NCBI GenBank assembly: GCA_023382575.1 | Contig: JAHDWC010000016.1 | Location: 1 to 36,379 of the forward strand | Direction of reading: 5' to 3' | Source: Anaerolineales bacterium | GTDB taxonomy: Bacteria; Chloroflexota; Anaerolineae; Anaerolineales; Villigracilaceae | DNA: 36,379 bases | Part shown: one piece after another, positions 24,429 to 31,880 of the stretch | Position numbering within the stretch: position 1 is the first letter of the stretch | How the letters are laid out: every line of letters begins with the position of its first letter | Translations under genes and position numbers: made by a program | Notes under the pieces: generated by a model | What the model saw: only the letters and a program-made list of their open reading frames with translations | Databases searched by the model: none | Told to the model about the DNA's origin: nothing

Positions 24429-24485
24429 GGGGTGATTTTTGTCATCTCTCAGAGAACTATAATGCAACATAGCCAAGGAGATTTT

Positions 24486-24923
24486 ATGAGTAAAGCAAAA
24501 ACGACCACGCTCTCGGGGTGCTTGATCTGGTTTGTGTTGTTGACCTTGATCGGGACATGCATCATGCCGATTGCTTTTGTAGTGGGAAGTGTTACATCGT
24601 TCAGCGATTTTGCGATTCAAACCATGGGAGGGTTCATCTGCCCTGAAAATTCCACGCCTGAAAGTTATTCGTACGCGACGACTTCCACAGATGAATTTGG
24701 CAATCCGATCCCATCCACGGCCTATGAGTTGCATTGTGTGGATGCGAATGGGGAAGTTGTGAAAGAAGACCCGATCGGTTATGCCTTTGGTTGGATTGGG
24801 ATTGTGGCGCTGGTTGGCTTGGTTGTGACCGCGCTTCTCTCTTTCATTTTGGCTGTTCCTGGCGGGATGATGGTGACGAGGCTGTTGGAAAAATTCCGCA
24901 AGCCGCGTGCGATAGAAAATTAA
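24486..24923 (+). CDS. Small two-span membrane protein of unknown function
   Basis: A 145-residue predicted inner-membrane protein. ATG 24486 follows AAGGAG by 5 bases; the upstream in-frame ATG at 24432 lies before the promoter-like TATAAT at 24458-24463. The first span is about residues 10-34 (LSGCLIWFVLLTLIGTCIMP), then an extracytoplasmic segment of about 60 residues with two Cys (FICPENSTPESY, YELHCVDANG) that could form a disulphide. A second span follows (IGIVALVGLVVTALLSFILA), and a short basic tail. It is divergent from the PLP-enzyme gene and shares its 120-base promoter region. I recognise no family. Confidence 0.75.
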   Translation: MSKAKTTTLSGCLIWFVLLTLIGTCIMPIAFVVGSVTSFSDFAIQTMGGFICPENSTPESYSYATTSTDEFGNPIPSTAYELHCVDANGEVVKEDPIGYAFGWIGIVALVGLVVTALLSFILAVPGGMMVTRLLEKFRKPRAIEN

Positions 24924-24927
24924 AACG

Positions 24928-24960
24928 AAAGGGCGACCCGTCGGGTCGCCCTTTTATTTT
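24928..24960. terminator. Bidirectional terminator between convergent genes
   Basis: AAAGGGCGACCCG (24928-24940) and CGGGTCGCCCTTT (24942-24954) form a perfect 13-bp palindrome. On the plus strand TTTTATTTTTTT follows; on the minus strand CGTTTTAAT follows. It separates the small membrane protein gene from the convergent decarboxylase beta subunit gene. Confidence 0.92.
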
Positions 24961-24961
24961 T

Positions 24962-26095
24962 TTACAGCCCTAATATCTTGCTGACCACTGCCAGCAGAAT
25001 TCCACCTGCGATCACGCTTCCCAACTGACCGGCTGTATTCGCTCCCATGGCGTGCATCAGGATGAAGTTGTCCGGGTCTTCGTCGTTGGCGGTCTTGGCT
25101 GCCAGGCGTCCCGCCATTGGGAAGGCAGAGATGCCTGCCGCGCCAATCAGCGGGTTGACCTTACCGCCTGTCATCGCGGACATCAACTTGCCGAAGAGCA
25201 GTCCTGCCACGGTATCGAGCGCGAACGCAAACAAACCGAGGATCATGATCTTGCCCGTATCCCAATTGAGGAAGGCATCTGCACTCATCGTCGCACCAAT
25301 GGCGAGACCAAGGAACAGTGTGGAGATGTTGATGATCTCATTTTGCGCGGCATTGCTCAAGCGATCTACCACGCCCGTCACTTTGAGCAGGTTTCCAAGC
25401 ATCAGCATGGAAATAAGCGGAGTCGCTTCGGGCACGAGCAAGCCGACGACAAGTGTTAACACCACGGGAAAGAAGATCAGCGTCCGCTTGGAGATGGGCT
25501 TGGGCGCATATTCCATCGGAATCATGCGTTCTTTTTTGGTGGTGAGCAAACGCATCAACGGCGGCTGGATGATGGGGATCAGACTCATATACGAGTACGC
25601 CGCCACCGCGATCGGTGCGAGCAATTCGGGCGCGAGTTTGGTTGCTACGAAAATGGAAGTTGGTCCATCAATCGCGCCGATCACGCCAATGGATGCGGCT
25701 TCGTTCAAAGGGAAGCCCAGCGCAATTGCCAGCATCAACGTGCCAAAGATGCCAAACTGTCCTGCCGCGCCGAGCAACACCATGCGCGGTTGAGCCAGCA
25801 GCGGCGAAAAGTCGATCATCGCACCGACGCCGATAAAGATCAACAGCGGGAACAATTCTGTTTTGATGCCTGCGTTGTACAACACGCCCATCATGCCTTC
25901 CACGGCGGTCATACCCGCCAGTGGAATATTCGCCAGCATACATCCGAAACCGATGGGCAAAAGCAATACCGGCTCGATCTCTTTGAACACAGCCAGATAG
26001 ATCAAGACCAGCGCAGCAAAGATCATCACGCCGTTGCCAATCGTGAAGTTTGCCAGCCCTTTCAATAATTCGGGGAGTAACGCGGCTACATCCAT
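24962..26095 (-). CDS. mmdB: Sodium-pumping decarboxylase beta subunit (OadB/MmdB/GcdB family)
   Basis: A 377-residue polytopic membrane protein that decarboxylates carboxybiotin and couples this to sodium export. Family landmarks are the N-terminal LLPIGFGCMLANIPL, GVGAMIDFSPLLAQP, the strongly conserved GAIDGPTSIFVATKLAP whose Asp is needed for sodium transport, and C-terminal NPLIGAAGISAFPMAGR followed by HAMGANTAGQLGSVIAGG. Length is normal for the family. Its ATG overlaps the end of the biotin-carrier gene by 10 bases, and it is the last gene of a four-gene unit closed by a strong terminator. Confidence 0.94.
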   Translation of the reverse strand: MDVAALLPELLKGLANFTIGNGVMIFAALVLIYLAVFKEIEPVLLLPIGFGCMLANIPLAGMTAVEGMMGVLYNAGIKTELFPLLIFIGVGAMIDFSPLLAQPRMVLLGAAGQFGIFGTLMLAIALGFPLNEAASIGVIGAIDGPTSIFVATKLAPELLAPIAVAAYSYMSLIPIIQPPLMRLLTTKKERMIPMEYAPKPISKRTLIFFPVVLTLVVGLLVPEATPLISMLMLGNLLKVTGVVDRLSNAAQNEIINISTLFLGLAIGATMSADAFLNWDTGKIMILGLFAFALDTVAGLLFGKLMSAMTGGKVNPLIGAAGISAFPMAGRLAAKTANDEDPDNFILMHAMGANTAGQLGSVIAGGILLAVVSKILGL

Positions 26096-26547
26096 GACGC
26101 TTCACCCACATCGGCGAATTTGATCAATGCCTGTTTGTGCGCCACGCTCTGACCAAGTTCCACCAACACCTCCGCGATGGTGCCGCTGTACACCGAGCGG
26201 ATGCTGTTCTTCATCTTCATCGCTTCGATCACCAGCACCACCTGTCCGGCTTCCACTTTTTCACCCGGCTTGACGAAGATGCTGACAACCGTCCCTGGCA
26301 GGGGCGCGGTCATCGTGTTGCCACTCAAGGCTGGGTGAACCGGAGGGACTGTGCTTGGAGCAGGGGCGGGACGATACTCCTTGACTTCCTTCTTTTCGCT
26401 CGCTTCTTTCCGGACTTCAGGTTGATTCGCCGCTTCGGGCTGAATCTCAAACCGTTGTCCATCCACGCTGACCACGATGGGGCGCGCGTTGATATTTTCG
26501 ATTTCCACTTCGTATGGTTGGTTATTGACAGTGAGTTTGTATTTCAT
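26086..26547 (-). CDS. mmdC: Biotin carboxyl carrier subunit of the decarboxylase
   Basis: A 153-residue biotin carrier. The C-terminal domain (about residues 78-150) carries the biotinylation motif EAMKM with Lys111. It begins at TAPLPGTVVSIFVKPGEKV and ends with GQSVAHKQALIKFAD. The N-terminal part is a small strand-rich domain (MKYKLTVNNQPYEVEIENIN) typical of decarboxylase-type carriers, joined by an Ala/Pro hinge. The carboxyl group is moved from acyl-CoA to biotin by the carboxyltransferase and then to the beta subunit for decarboxylation. It starts 2 bases after the gamma-type subunit stop. A biotin ligase is required but not present in the window. Confidence 0.93.
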   Translation of the reverse strand: MKYKLTVNNQPYEVEIENINARPIVVSVDGQRFEIQPEAANQPEVRKEASEKKEVKEYRPAPAPSTVPPVHPALSGNTMTAPLPGTVVSIFVKPGEKVEAGQVVLVIEAMKMKNSIRSVYSGTIAEVLVELGQSVAHKQALIKFADVGEASWM

Positions 26548-26549
26548 GT

Positions 26550-26900
26550 TTATCGATGCCTTCCGCTATGTCCTTTTTCCGACATTTGCCTGGTGCGCAT
26601 GCCCAATTGCCACGCCGAGACGATGGCAGTGGGCGGTTCTGTCAGCGGGCGCGCGGATGTGGTTTCCTGCTCAGCCAGCGCCAATGCGACAGCCATCAGC
26701 GCCACTTGCAGTTTGGAATCTGCCTGGGGTGTTGAAACAACTTCGGCGGAGGCTGACGCGGGCTGTTCTTCTGCCGGTGATTCTTTTTCGGTAGTCAGCG
26801 CCGTTAAGACGATCATCATCAGCCACAGCAATAGAATTGCGCCGAAGACGAGTCCCATGCCAAGCGCGGTGATTTGAAGAGAGAGGGTGAGGTCGCTCAT
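26550..26900 (-). CDS. Small membrane subunit of the decarboxylase (OadG/MmdD-like)
   Basis: A 116-residue protein with one N-terminal membrane span (ITALGMGLVFGAILLLWLMM, about residues 10-33), the hallmark of OadG-type gamma/delta subunits including the GMGxVF motif. A Glu/Pro/Ala/Ser-rich flexible linker follows, then a short helix (ALMAVALALAEQ) and a basic tail. In characterised complexes this subunit anchors the carboxyltransferase to the membrane beta subunit. It lies between the carboxyltransferase and biotin-carrier genes with gaps of 3 and 2 bases, as expected for one transcript. Sequence conservation in this family is low, so the call rests on the span motif and context. Confidence 0.85.
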   Translation of the reverse strand: MSDLTLSLQITALGMGLVFGAILLLWLMMIVLTALTTEKESPAEEQPASASAEVVSTPQADSKLQVALMAVALALAEQETTSARPLTEPPTAIVSAWQLGMRTRQMSEKGHSGRHR

Positions 26901-26903
26901 GGC

Positions 26904-28457
26904 TTACACCGGGATGTTGCCATGTTTGCGCGGCGGAGCAGGCGCGAATTTGTCACGCAGGGCAGATAACGCCGCAATAACTTTCGGTCGTGACTCGCGC
27001 GGCTCGATGATGTCATCGACATAGCCGGTGGAGGCGGAATAGTATGGGTTGTTGAACTTGTCGCGATATTCGTCTGCGAGGCGTTTGCGTTCAACGGCAG
27101 GGTCGGCGGCTGCATCGATCTGTTTCTTGTAAAGGATGTTGGCTGCACCTTCTGCGCCGAGCACGGCAATTTCAGCGGACGGCCACGCGTAGGTGACATC
27201 GGTGCCGAGATACTTGCTGGACATGACCACGTACGCGCCGCCATAGGCTTTGCGAGTGATGATACAAATTTTTGGCACAGTGGCTTCGGAGTAAGCGTAC
27301 AGCAACTTCGCGCCATGACGGATGATGCCGCCATGTTCCTGTGCAATGCCGGGCAGGAAGCCGGGCGAATCGACGAAGGTGACCAGCGGAATGTTGAAGC
27401 AGTCACACATACGGACGAAGCGTGTCATCTTGTCGGCGGCGTCGATGTCGATCACACCCGCCATGATGGATGGTTCCTGGGAAACGATGCCTACGCTGTG
27501 TCCGCCGATGCGCGCCAAACCGACAATGGCATTCCTCGCCCAATCAGGCTGCAATTCAAGGAAGGTGCCACTGTCCACGATCTTCTCAATGACCTGATGC
27601 ATTACATACGGCTCATTCGCTTCGAGCGGGATGATATGGTTGAGGTCTTCGTCCATGCGCGTGAGTTCATCGGACGGCTGGGCAAATGGCGGATTTTCCA
27701 CATTGTTCGACGGCAAATACGAAAGGAACTTGCGCGCCATCTCCAATGCATCCGCTTCGCTCTTGACGCTCAGATGCGCCACCCCGCTGACTGCGTTATG
27801 CACGGCCGCGCCGCCCAGCGATTCAGCATCGATCACTTCACCTGTCACAGCTTTGATGACTTCCGGTCCGGTCAGGAACATGAAGGATTGCTTCTCGACC
27901 ATGATGACCAGATCGGTGAGGGCAGGGGAGTACGCCGCGCCGCCCGCGCAGGGTCCGAGCATGATGCTGATCTGCGGAACCACACCGGAATATTGCGCGT
28001 TGCGTCGGAAGATTTCTGCATAGCCGCCCATCGAGCGCACGCCTTCCTGAATGCGCGCCCCGCCTGAGTCGATCAACGAAATAAATGGCACGCCATTGCG
28101 GACAGCCAAATCCATCACACGACAAATCTTGTGGCTTTGCATCTCGCTCAATGTGCCGCCATAAATTGTGAAATCTTGTGAGTATAGATATACCGTCCGC
28201 CCGTTGATCTGACCGTAGCCTGTGATTACCCCATCTCCATAAAACTTTTCTTTTAGCAGTCCCAGTTCATCGCCTTGGTGTGTGATGAACGGTTCGATCT
28301 CATTGAATGTGCCTGGGTCAAGCAGCATCTCAACTCGTTCACGCGCCGTATGCTTTCCTTTGGCGCGCTGCTTCGCGTTACGTTCCTCGCCGCCCCCTTC
28401 CTTCGCCTTCGCGCGGACTCGCCGCAATTCCAAAATTCTGGGATCTTCTTGGGTCAT
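26904..28457 (-). CDS. mmdA: Acyl-CoA carboxyltransferase subunit of a biotin-dependent decarboxylase (methylmalonyl-CoA type)
   Basis: A 517-residue carboxyltransferase of the MmdA/PccB family with two crotonase-like halves. The N half has TARERVEMLLDPGTFNE, the oxyanion-hole region DSGGARIQEGVRSMGGYAEI and GPCAGGAAYSPALTDLVIMV. The C half has PGFLPGIAQEHGGIIRHGAK, KAYGGAYVVMSSKYLGTD and AVLGAEGAANILYKK. In the complex it transfers CO2 from methylmalonyl-CoA to biotin. The adjacent gamma, biotin-carrier and sodium-pump beta genes favour a methylmalonyl-CoA decarboxylase rather than a propionyl-CoA carboxylase, as no biotin carboxylase gene is nearby; glutaconyl-CoA or malonyl substrates are not excluded. 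ATG 28457 has AAGGA at 6 bases; ATG 28463 touches that site directly and is less likely. Confidence 0.92.
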   Translation of the reverse strand: MTQEDPRILELRRVRAKAKEGGGEERNAKQRAKGKHTARERVEMLLDPGTFNEIEPFITHQGDELGLLKEKFYGDGVITGYGQINGRTVYLYSQDFTIYGGTLSEMQSHKICRVMDLAVRNGVPFISLIDSGGARIQEGVRSMGGYAEIFRRNAQYSGVVPQISIMLGPCAGGAAYSPALTDLVIMVEKQSFMFLTGPEVIKAVTGEVIDAESLGGAAVHNAVSGVAHLSVKSEADALEMARKFLSYLPSNNVENPPFAQPSDELTRMDEDLNHIIPLEANEPYVMHQVIEKIVDSGTFLELQPDWARNAIVGLARIGGHSVGIVSQEPSIMAGVIDIDAADKMTRFVRMCDCFNIPLVTFVDSPGFLPGIAQEHGGIIRHGAKLLYAYSEATVPKICIITRKAYGGAYVVMSSKYLGTDVTYAWPSAEIAVLGAEGAANILYKKQIDAAADPAVERKRLADEYRDKFNNPYYSASTGYVDDIIEPRESRPKVIAALSALRDKFAPAPPRKHGNIPV

Positions 28458-28492
28458 GTTCATTCCTTTTGGTGATTAATTTCACAAAGAAA

Positions 28493-28516
28493 AGTATAAC
28501 ATTGGATGTCAGACAA
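28493..28516 (-). promoter_or_regulatory. Putative -10 box and FadR-like half-palindrome upstream of the decarboxylase operon
   Basis: On the minus strand TATACT (plus 28493-28498) lies about 36 bases before the start. Just upstream, TTGTCTGACAT (plus 28506-28516) shares the 10-mer TTGTCTGACA with the operator of the PLP-enzyme gene. It would sit in the promoter spacer, a position suited to repression. No good -35 box is visible (CTGGCT at 17 bases). Confidence 0.4.
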
Positions 28517-28623
28517 GCCAGTGATGGAGGTCATGCGGGAAATAGGATAATCCGCCTCCTCTTTTGGATTTGAGTTGCTTCGAGTTTATGAACTTTTTAC
28601 TACTTTGAAAGCTGATTCTGTGT

Positions 28624-28674
28624 AAAAGACCATGGACGATAGACTACCAGCCGTCATTTCCATCGTCCATGGTC
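28624..28674 (-). terminator. Long-stem hairpin after the M24 peptidase gene, REP-like
   Basis: GACCATGGACGAT (28628-28640) pairs with ATCGTCCATGGTC (28662-28674), a 13-bp stem with a 21-base loop, followed on the minus strand by TTTTAC. It starts 6 bases after the peptidase stop. The large loop and the partly repeated neighbouring words (GATAGACTACC, GGTGGACTATC) suggest a repeat-family palindrome acting as terminator. The rest of the 28464-28680 gap holds only the decarboxylase promoter region. Confidence 0.6.
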
Positions 28675-28680
28675 GGTGGA

Positions 28681-29871
28681 CTATCGCCCAAGAAGCACAA
28701 TCTCTCTTTGTGGCTCACCAATGTACAACGCGCCTTCTTCGGTCAGGACGACATCTTCTTCCAAACCGATGTAGCCGTAATTGGGAACTGCCAAACCGGG
28801 TTCAAGCGTATAGACTTGCCCAACTTCCAAAAGTTGATTGGGCGAATCGCCATATTTCTCCCACAACGGACCAAGCAATGCGCCACCATCGTGGGCGACA
28901 CGCCCCAACTGGTGACCAAGCGCGTACTTGTATTCAGGATAGCCGGAATCAGTCACGATCTCGCGCGCGATGGTATCGACCGAATTGCCCGTCACGCCGG
29001 TTTTCATCGCTTCGCGTGACTTTTCGATCGCCGTGCGGATGGTGATGAATCCGCGCTGCACTTCGATGGGAGCCTCGGTCTCGCCTTCGCGTAAAACGTA
29101 TGCCACACGTTGAATGTCGGAGCAGTAGCCTTCGAATTTCACCCCAAAGTCGAAGTGAATGACGTGGCCGCGCTCGATCTTGATCTCACTGGGTCCATTG
29201 TGCCCGACGACTTTGTTTGGTCCTGAGTTGACAGCAGGATTATTCTCACGCGGCCATGCAAAACCGACGCCATATTCCTTCATCAGCGCGTGCATATAAT
29301 CTGCTACTTCGATCTCGGTCATGCCGACTTTGATGAAGTCAAAGGTTTTCTGATAGATTTCTTCGGTGATCTTAACGGCTCTTTGAATGCAGGCGAGTTC
29401 GGCGTTCGTTTTGCGTCCGCGCATGGCATTGATGACCGGTTCTGCGCTGATGAGCCGATCCACGTAGGGTGTGCCGCTCAAATATTCGATCAGGAATTGG
29501 TACATGGAATGAGTCAAACCGTCAGCGTGGACATTGTTCTTGGATGTGTTTATCGCTATCCAGTCGGGGTTGAGGCGGTTGATCGTCTCGCGCAAGACGA
29601 TGCTCACGGCGGTGTCATATCCAATGATCTCGCTGAAGACATTCATCCGTTCGAGAGCTTCTTTTTCGAGATTACCCGCGATGGCGATCTTGTCACCTTT
29701 TTTGGTGAGGATGAGCGCAGACGGCCAGGTCAGGTCGTTATCGCCGATGAGAAAATCGAGTATGGGGTCGCGTACGCCGCTGGTTTCGCGGACAAAGGTG
29801 AGCCAGAGATCGATGTTCTGCTCTTTGAGAATTTGAATGGCTTGATCGACTTTTTCTTGAATGAGCGACAT
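28681..29871 (-). CDS. M24-family aminopeptidase (Xaa-Pro aminopeptidase type)
   Basis: A 396-residue metallopeptidase with an N-terminal creatinase-like domain (to about residue 155) and the pita-bread catalytic domain. The five expected metal ligands are in place: D241 (HFDFGVKFEGYCSD), D252, H320 (LGHQLGRVAHDGG), E357 (YTLEPG) and E371 (GLEEDVVLTE). It probably removes N-terminal residues from short peptides, Xaa-Pro in the best-known members, in the cytoplasm, which suits an organism importing peptides. The ATG follows AAGGAG by 7 bases. It lies 21 bases after the MFS transporter gene and is probably co-transcribed with it. Confidence 0.92.
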   Translation of the reverse strand: MSLIQEKVDQAIQILKEQNIDLWLTFVRETSGVRDPILDFLIGDNDLTWPSALILTKKGDKIAIAGNLEKEALERMNVFSEIIGYDTAVSIVLRETINRLNPDWIAINTSKNNVHADGLTHSMYQFLIEYLSGTPYVDRLISAEPVINAMRGRKTNAELACIQRAVKITEEIYQKTFDFIKVGMTEIEVADYMHALMKEYGVGFAWPRENNPAVNSGPNKVVGHNGPSEIKIERGHVIHFDFGVKFEGYCSDIQRVAYVLREGETEAPIEVQRGFITIRTAIEKSREAMKTGVTGNSVDTIAREIVTDSGYPEYKYALGHQLGRVAHDGGALLGPLWEKYGDSPNQLLEVGQVYTLEPGLAVPNYGYIGLEEDVVLTEEGALYIGEPQREIVLLGR

Positions 29872-29892
29872 GAAAACTCCTTGGTGATACGA

Positions 29893-31164
29893 CTATGGTT
29901 TGCTTTCGATGGCTTGATGTTTTCGCGGGTCTTTGACGAGGAAAATCAAGATGCCAATCATGACCAATGAAAGAACAGTTGAAATGGTGAATGTAGGGAC
30001 GAAGCCTGCGCTGTCTGCGATCCAACCGCCGATGATGGGGGCGATGATGGTGGCGGGGGCGGTGAGTGTTTGTGCAAGCCCAATGTAAATGGGACGGTCA
30101 TCCGCGCTGCCAAAGTCCACGGTCATCGTCATGCTGATCGTCCAAAGCGAAACGTTTGCCATGCCTGTCAAAACGAAGATGGGATAGAACCATGCAATGG
30201 AAGTCGCGTTCCATGCCAGCAAAGCAGAAAGGAACGCCGCAGTTGCACCCAAAATAAGCATGGCGCGATGACCGATGCGGTCGCCGATCCAGCCCATGCC
30301 AATGTTGGAGATCGTCTGTGAAATCGTCAACGTGGCGGTGAGATACCCTGCCACCACTTCGGTCATGTTGAACTCACGCAACGCATAGATGATATAGAAC
30401 GAGAAGCCCATCGTGGCGAACTGCGAGAGGATGCGGGCACTCAAGAACCAATTGAAATTTTTATCGCGTCGCAACACCTTTTGGGCGTCATCCCAAAAGT
30501 GAGTTTTTTCTTCAGGGATGATTTTTTCCGTATCTTCGGGTTCATGCGTGGACGCCAGGGCAAACCAGGATAAGGTAAAGAAGATGCTTGCAATGAAGAA
30601 ACAAACCGCAAAGTCCCACGGAGGCGCTAAAGAGTCCAATAAATATCCTGCGCCGATTGCTGAAATGCTGATGAAGAGATTGGCCAGCCCGGCTTGCATC
30701 CCAAAGAAGGTGCCACGTGAATCGGGCGGAATGATCTTTGAGATCATCGAAACCCAGGCATTGGCAGTGAAGCCGCCGCCCAATCCCTGCCAGGTGAGCA
30801 AAAGAAAGGTGAGGACCAAGCCTACTTGTAGCCCAACAAAGGGAATGAGCAGGGCGACGAAAGCGAATCCCAAAAATGGGGCACGTTCGTGGATGGTCAT
30901 CAACAGGACGGTACGTTTGTATGTGCGCAGACGGGCAACATAGCTGGCGGTAAAAAGCTGTGGGAAGAGCCAGCCTGCCGAATGGATGGCAGGGACCAGA
31001 CCGATCAGCATGGCGGAGTCTGTCATGGTGGCGACGAAGAGGGGCAGGATGGTTCCGAACGAGGCAAAGCCAAGCGCCACGCCAAACAGACTTCCATCCC
31101 ATAAGCCGACGGTTACATTGTGTTTCAGATTTTTTCTGATGTCTTGTTCAAGAGGGGAGAGCAT
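29893..31164 (-). CDS. Major facilitator superfamily transporter
   Basis: A 423-residue inner-membrane transporter with about twelve spans in two six-helix halves, separated by a charged cytoplasmic loop (STHEPEDTEKIIPEEKTHFW). MFS loop signatures are visible: RLRTYKRTVLL after span 2 and GWIGDRIGHRAMLILGA at the equivalent place in the second half, the latter close to the classical GxxxDRxGRR motif. The substrate cannot be inferred. A TAAAAT box ends 6 bases before ATG 31164 with no ribosome site, so the messenger may be leaderless. The downstream aminopeptidase gene hints at a peptide or amino-acid link. Confidence 0.88.
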   Translation of the reverse strand: MLSPLEQDIRKNLKHNVTVGLWDGSLFGVALGFASFGTILPLFVATMTDSAMLIGLVPAIHSAGWLFPQLFTASYVARLRTYKRTVLLMTIHERAPFLGFAFVALLIPFVGLQVGLVLTFLLLTWQGLGGGFTANAWVSMISKIIPPDSRGTFFGMQAGLANLFISISAIGAGYLLDSLAPPWDFAVCFFIASIFFTLSWFALASTHEPEDTEKIIPEEKTHFWDDAQKVLRRDKNFNWFLSARILSQFATMGFSFYIIYALREFNMTEVVAGYLTATLTISQTISNIGMGWIGDRIGHRAMLILGATAAFLSALLAWNATSIAWFYPIFVLTGMANVSLWTISMTMTVDFGSADDRPIYIGLAQTLTAPATIIAPIIGGWIADSAGFVPTFTISTVLSLVMIGILIFLVKDPRKHQAIESKP

Positions 31165-31267
31165 GGCAGGATTTTACCTTATTGGTCTAACGGGAGCTAA
31201 TTTTGGGGAATGCCGCCTACCCTTGTCAGCGGATGCTCATCCGATTTTGTAATGACGAATTGCATGG

Positions 31268-31295
31268 CTGCAATATCTTTTCAAAGTGTTACAAT
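31268..31295 (+). promoter_or_regulatory. Possible promoter of bacterioferritin
   Basis: TACAAT (31290-31295) is one base from the -10 consensus; CTGCAA (31268-31273) lies 16 bases upstream and is a poor -35 match. The start site would be near 31302, giving a leader of about 48 bases before ATG 31350. No clear iron-box (Fur or similar) palindrome was found. Confidence 0.35.
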
Positions 31296-31349
31296 AAAAA
31301 TAGAAACCGATCTTGGACACCAAGTTTTCAGAATAAAAAAGGAGCTACT

Positions 31350-31826
31350 ATGAAAGGCGATGCCAAATTACTAAAGACGCTCAACGACCTTCTGGCGGAC
31401 GAACTGACCGCCATCAGCCAGTTGATGGTGCATTCTGAAATGTGCTCGAATTGGGGGTACGAGAAACTGCACAAACAAATCGAGAAGCAAGCCATCGACG
31501 AGATGCATCATGCCGAGTGGCTGATCAGCCGCATTCTCTTCCTGGAAGGGATGCCGATCGTTTCCAAACTCAACGAGATGAAGATCGGTAAATCGGTGTT
31601 GGAGATGTTCACCAACGACGAAAACGCCGAGTTGGACGCGATCCGCGCCTACAATGCAGGCATCCAACTGGCTGGTGAAGTCAGTGACCAATCTACCGCG
31701 GATTTGCTGACGACCATCCTCAAGATGGAGGAGGGGCACCACGATTGGGCGAAGAAACAGCGCACCCAGATCGAGCAGATGGGTCTGGAAAATTACCTCA
31801 GCAATCAAGCCGGCGCAGGCGAGTAA
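31350..31826 (+). CDS. bfr: Bacterioferritin
   Basis: A 158-residue iron-storage protein that assembles into 24-subunit shells. The dinuclear ferroxidase ligands match Escherichia coli Bfr by number: E18, E51, H54, E94, E127 and H130. Met52, the axial heme ligand between subunits, is present in AIDEMHHAEWL, so it is a heme-binding bacterioferritin rather than a plain ferritin. ATG 31350 follows AAGGAG by 7 bases; the longer frame from 31203 has no such site. It is a single-gene unit closed by a strong terminator. It stores iron and limits iron-driven oxidative damage in the cytoplasm. Confidence 0.96.
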   Translation: MKGDAKLLKTLNDLLADELTAISQLMVHSEMCSNWGYEKLHKQIEKQAIDEMHHAEWLISRILFLEGMPIVSKLNEMKIGKSVLEMFTNDENAELDAIRAYNAGIQLAGEVSDQSTADLLTTILKMEEGHHDWAKKQRTQIEQMGLENYLSNQAGAGE

Positions 31827-31839
31827 ATCTGTACTAACG

Positions 31840-31870
31840 AACAAGCCCACCATTTGGTGGGCTTGTTTTT
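31840..31870. terminator. Bidirectional terminator between bacterioferritin and flotillin genes
   Basis: AACAAGCCCACCA (31840-31852) and TGGTGGGCTTGTT (31855-31867) form a 13-bp stem, in practice with a slightly larger loop than the two unpaired bases, followed by TTT on the plus strand. It lies 13 bases after the bacterioferritin stop and 10 bases from the convergent flotillin stop. Confidence 0.92.
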
Positions 31871-31880
31871 GATTCAAACA

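Noticed and set aside
25047-25793. 248-residue plus-strand ORF
   Set aside because: Shadow of the decarboxylase beta subunit gene on the other strand, which has unmistakable family motifs.
26904-28457. Propionyl-CoA or acetyl-CoA carboxylase beta subunit
   Set aside because: The sequence alone fits, but the adjacent OadG-like, biotin-carrier and OadB-like genes and the lack of a biotin carboxylase favour a sodium-pumping decarboxylase.
31203-31349. 49-residue N-terminal extension of bacterioferritin
   Set aside because: The extension is unlike any ferritin, spans the promoter-like TACAAT, and the standard start at 31350 has a strong ribosome site.
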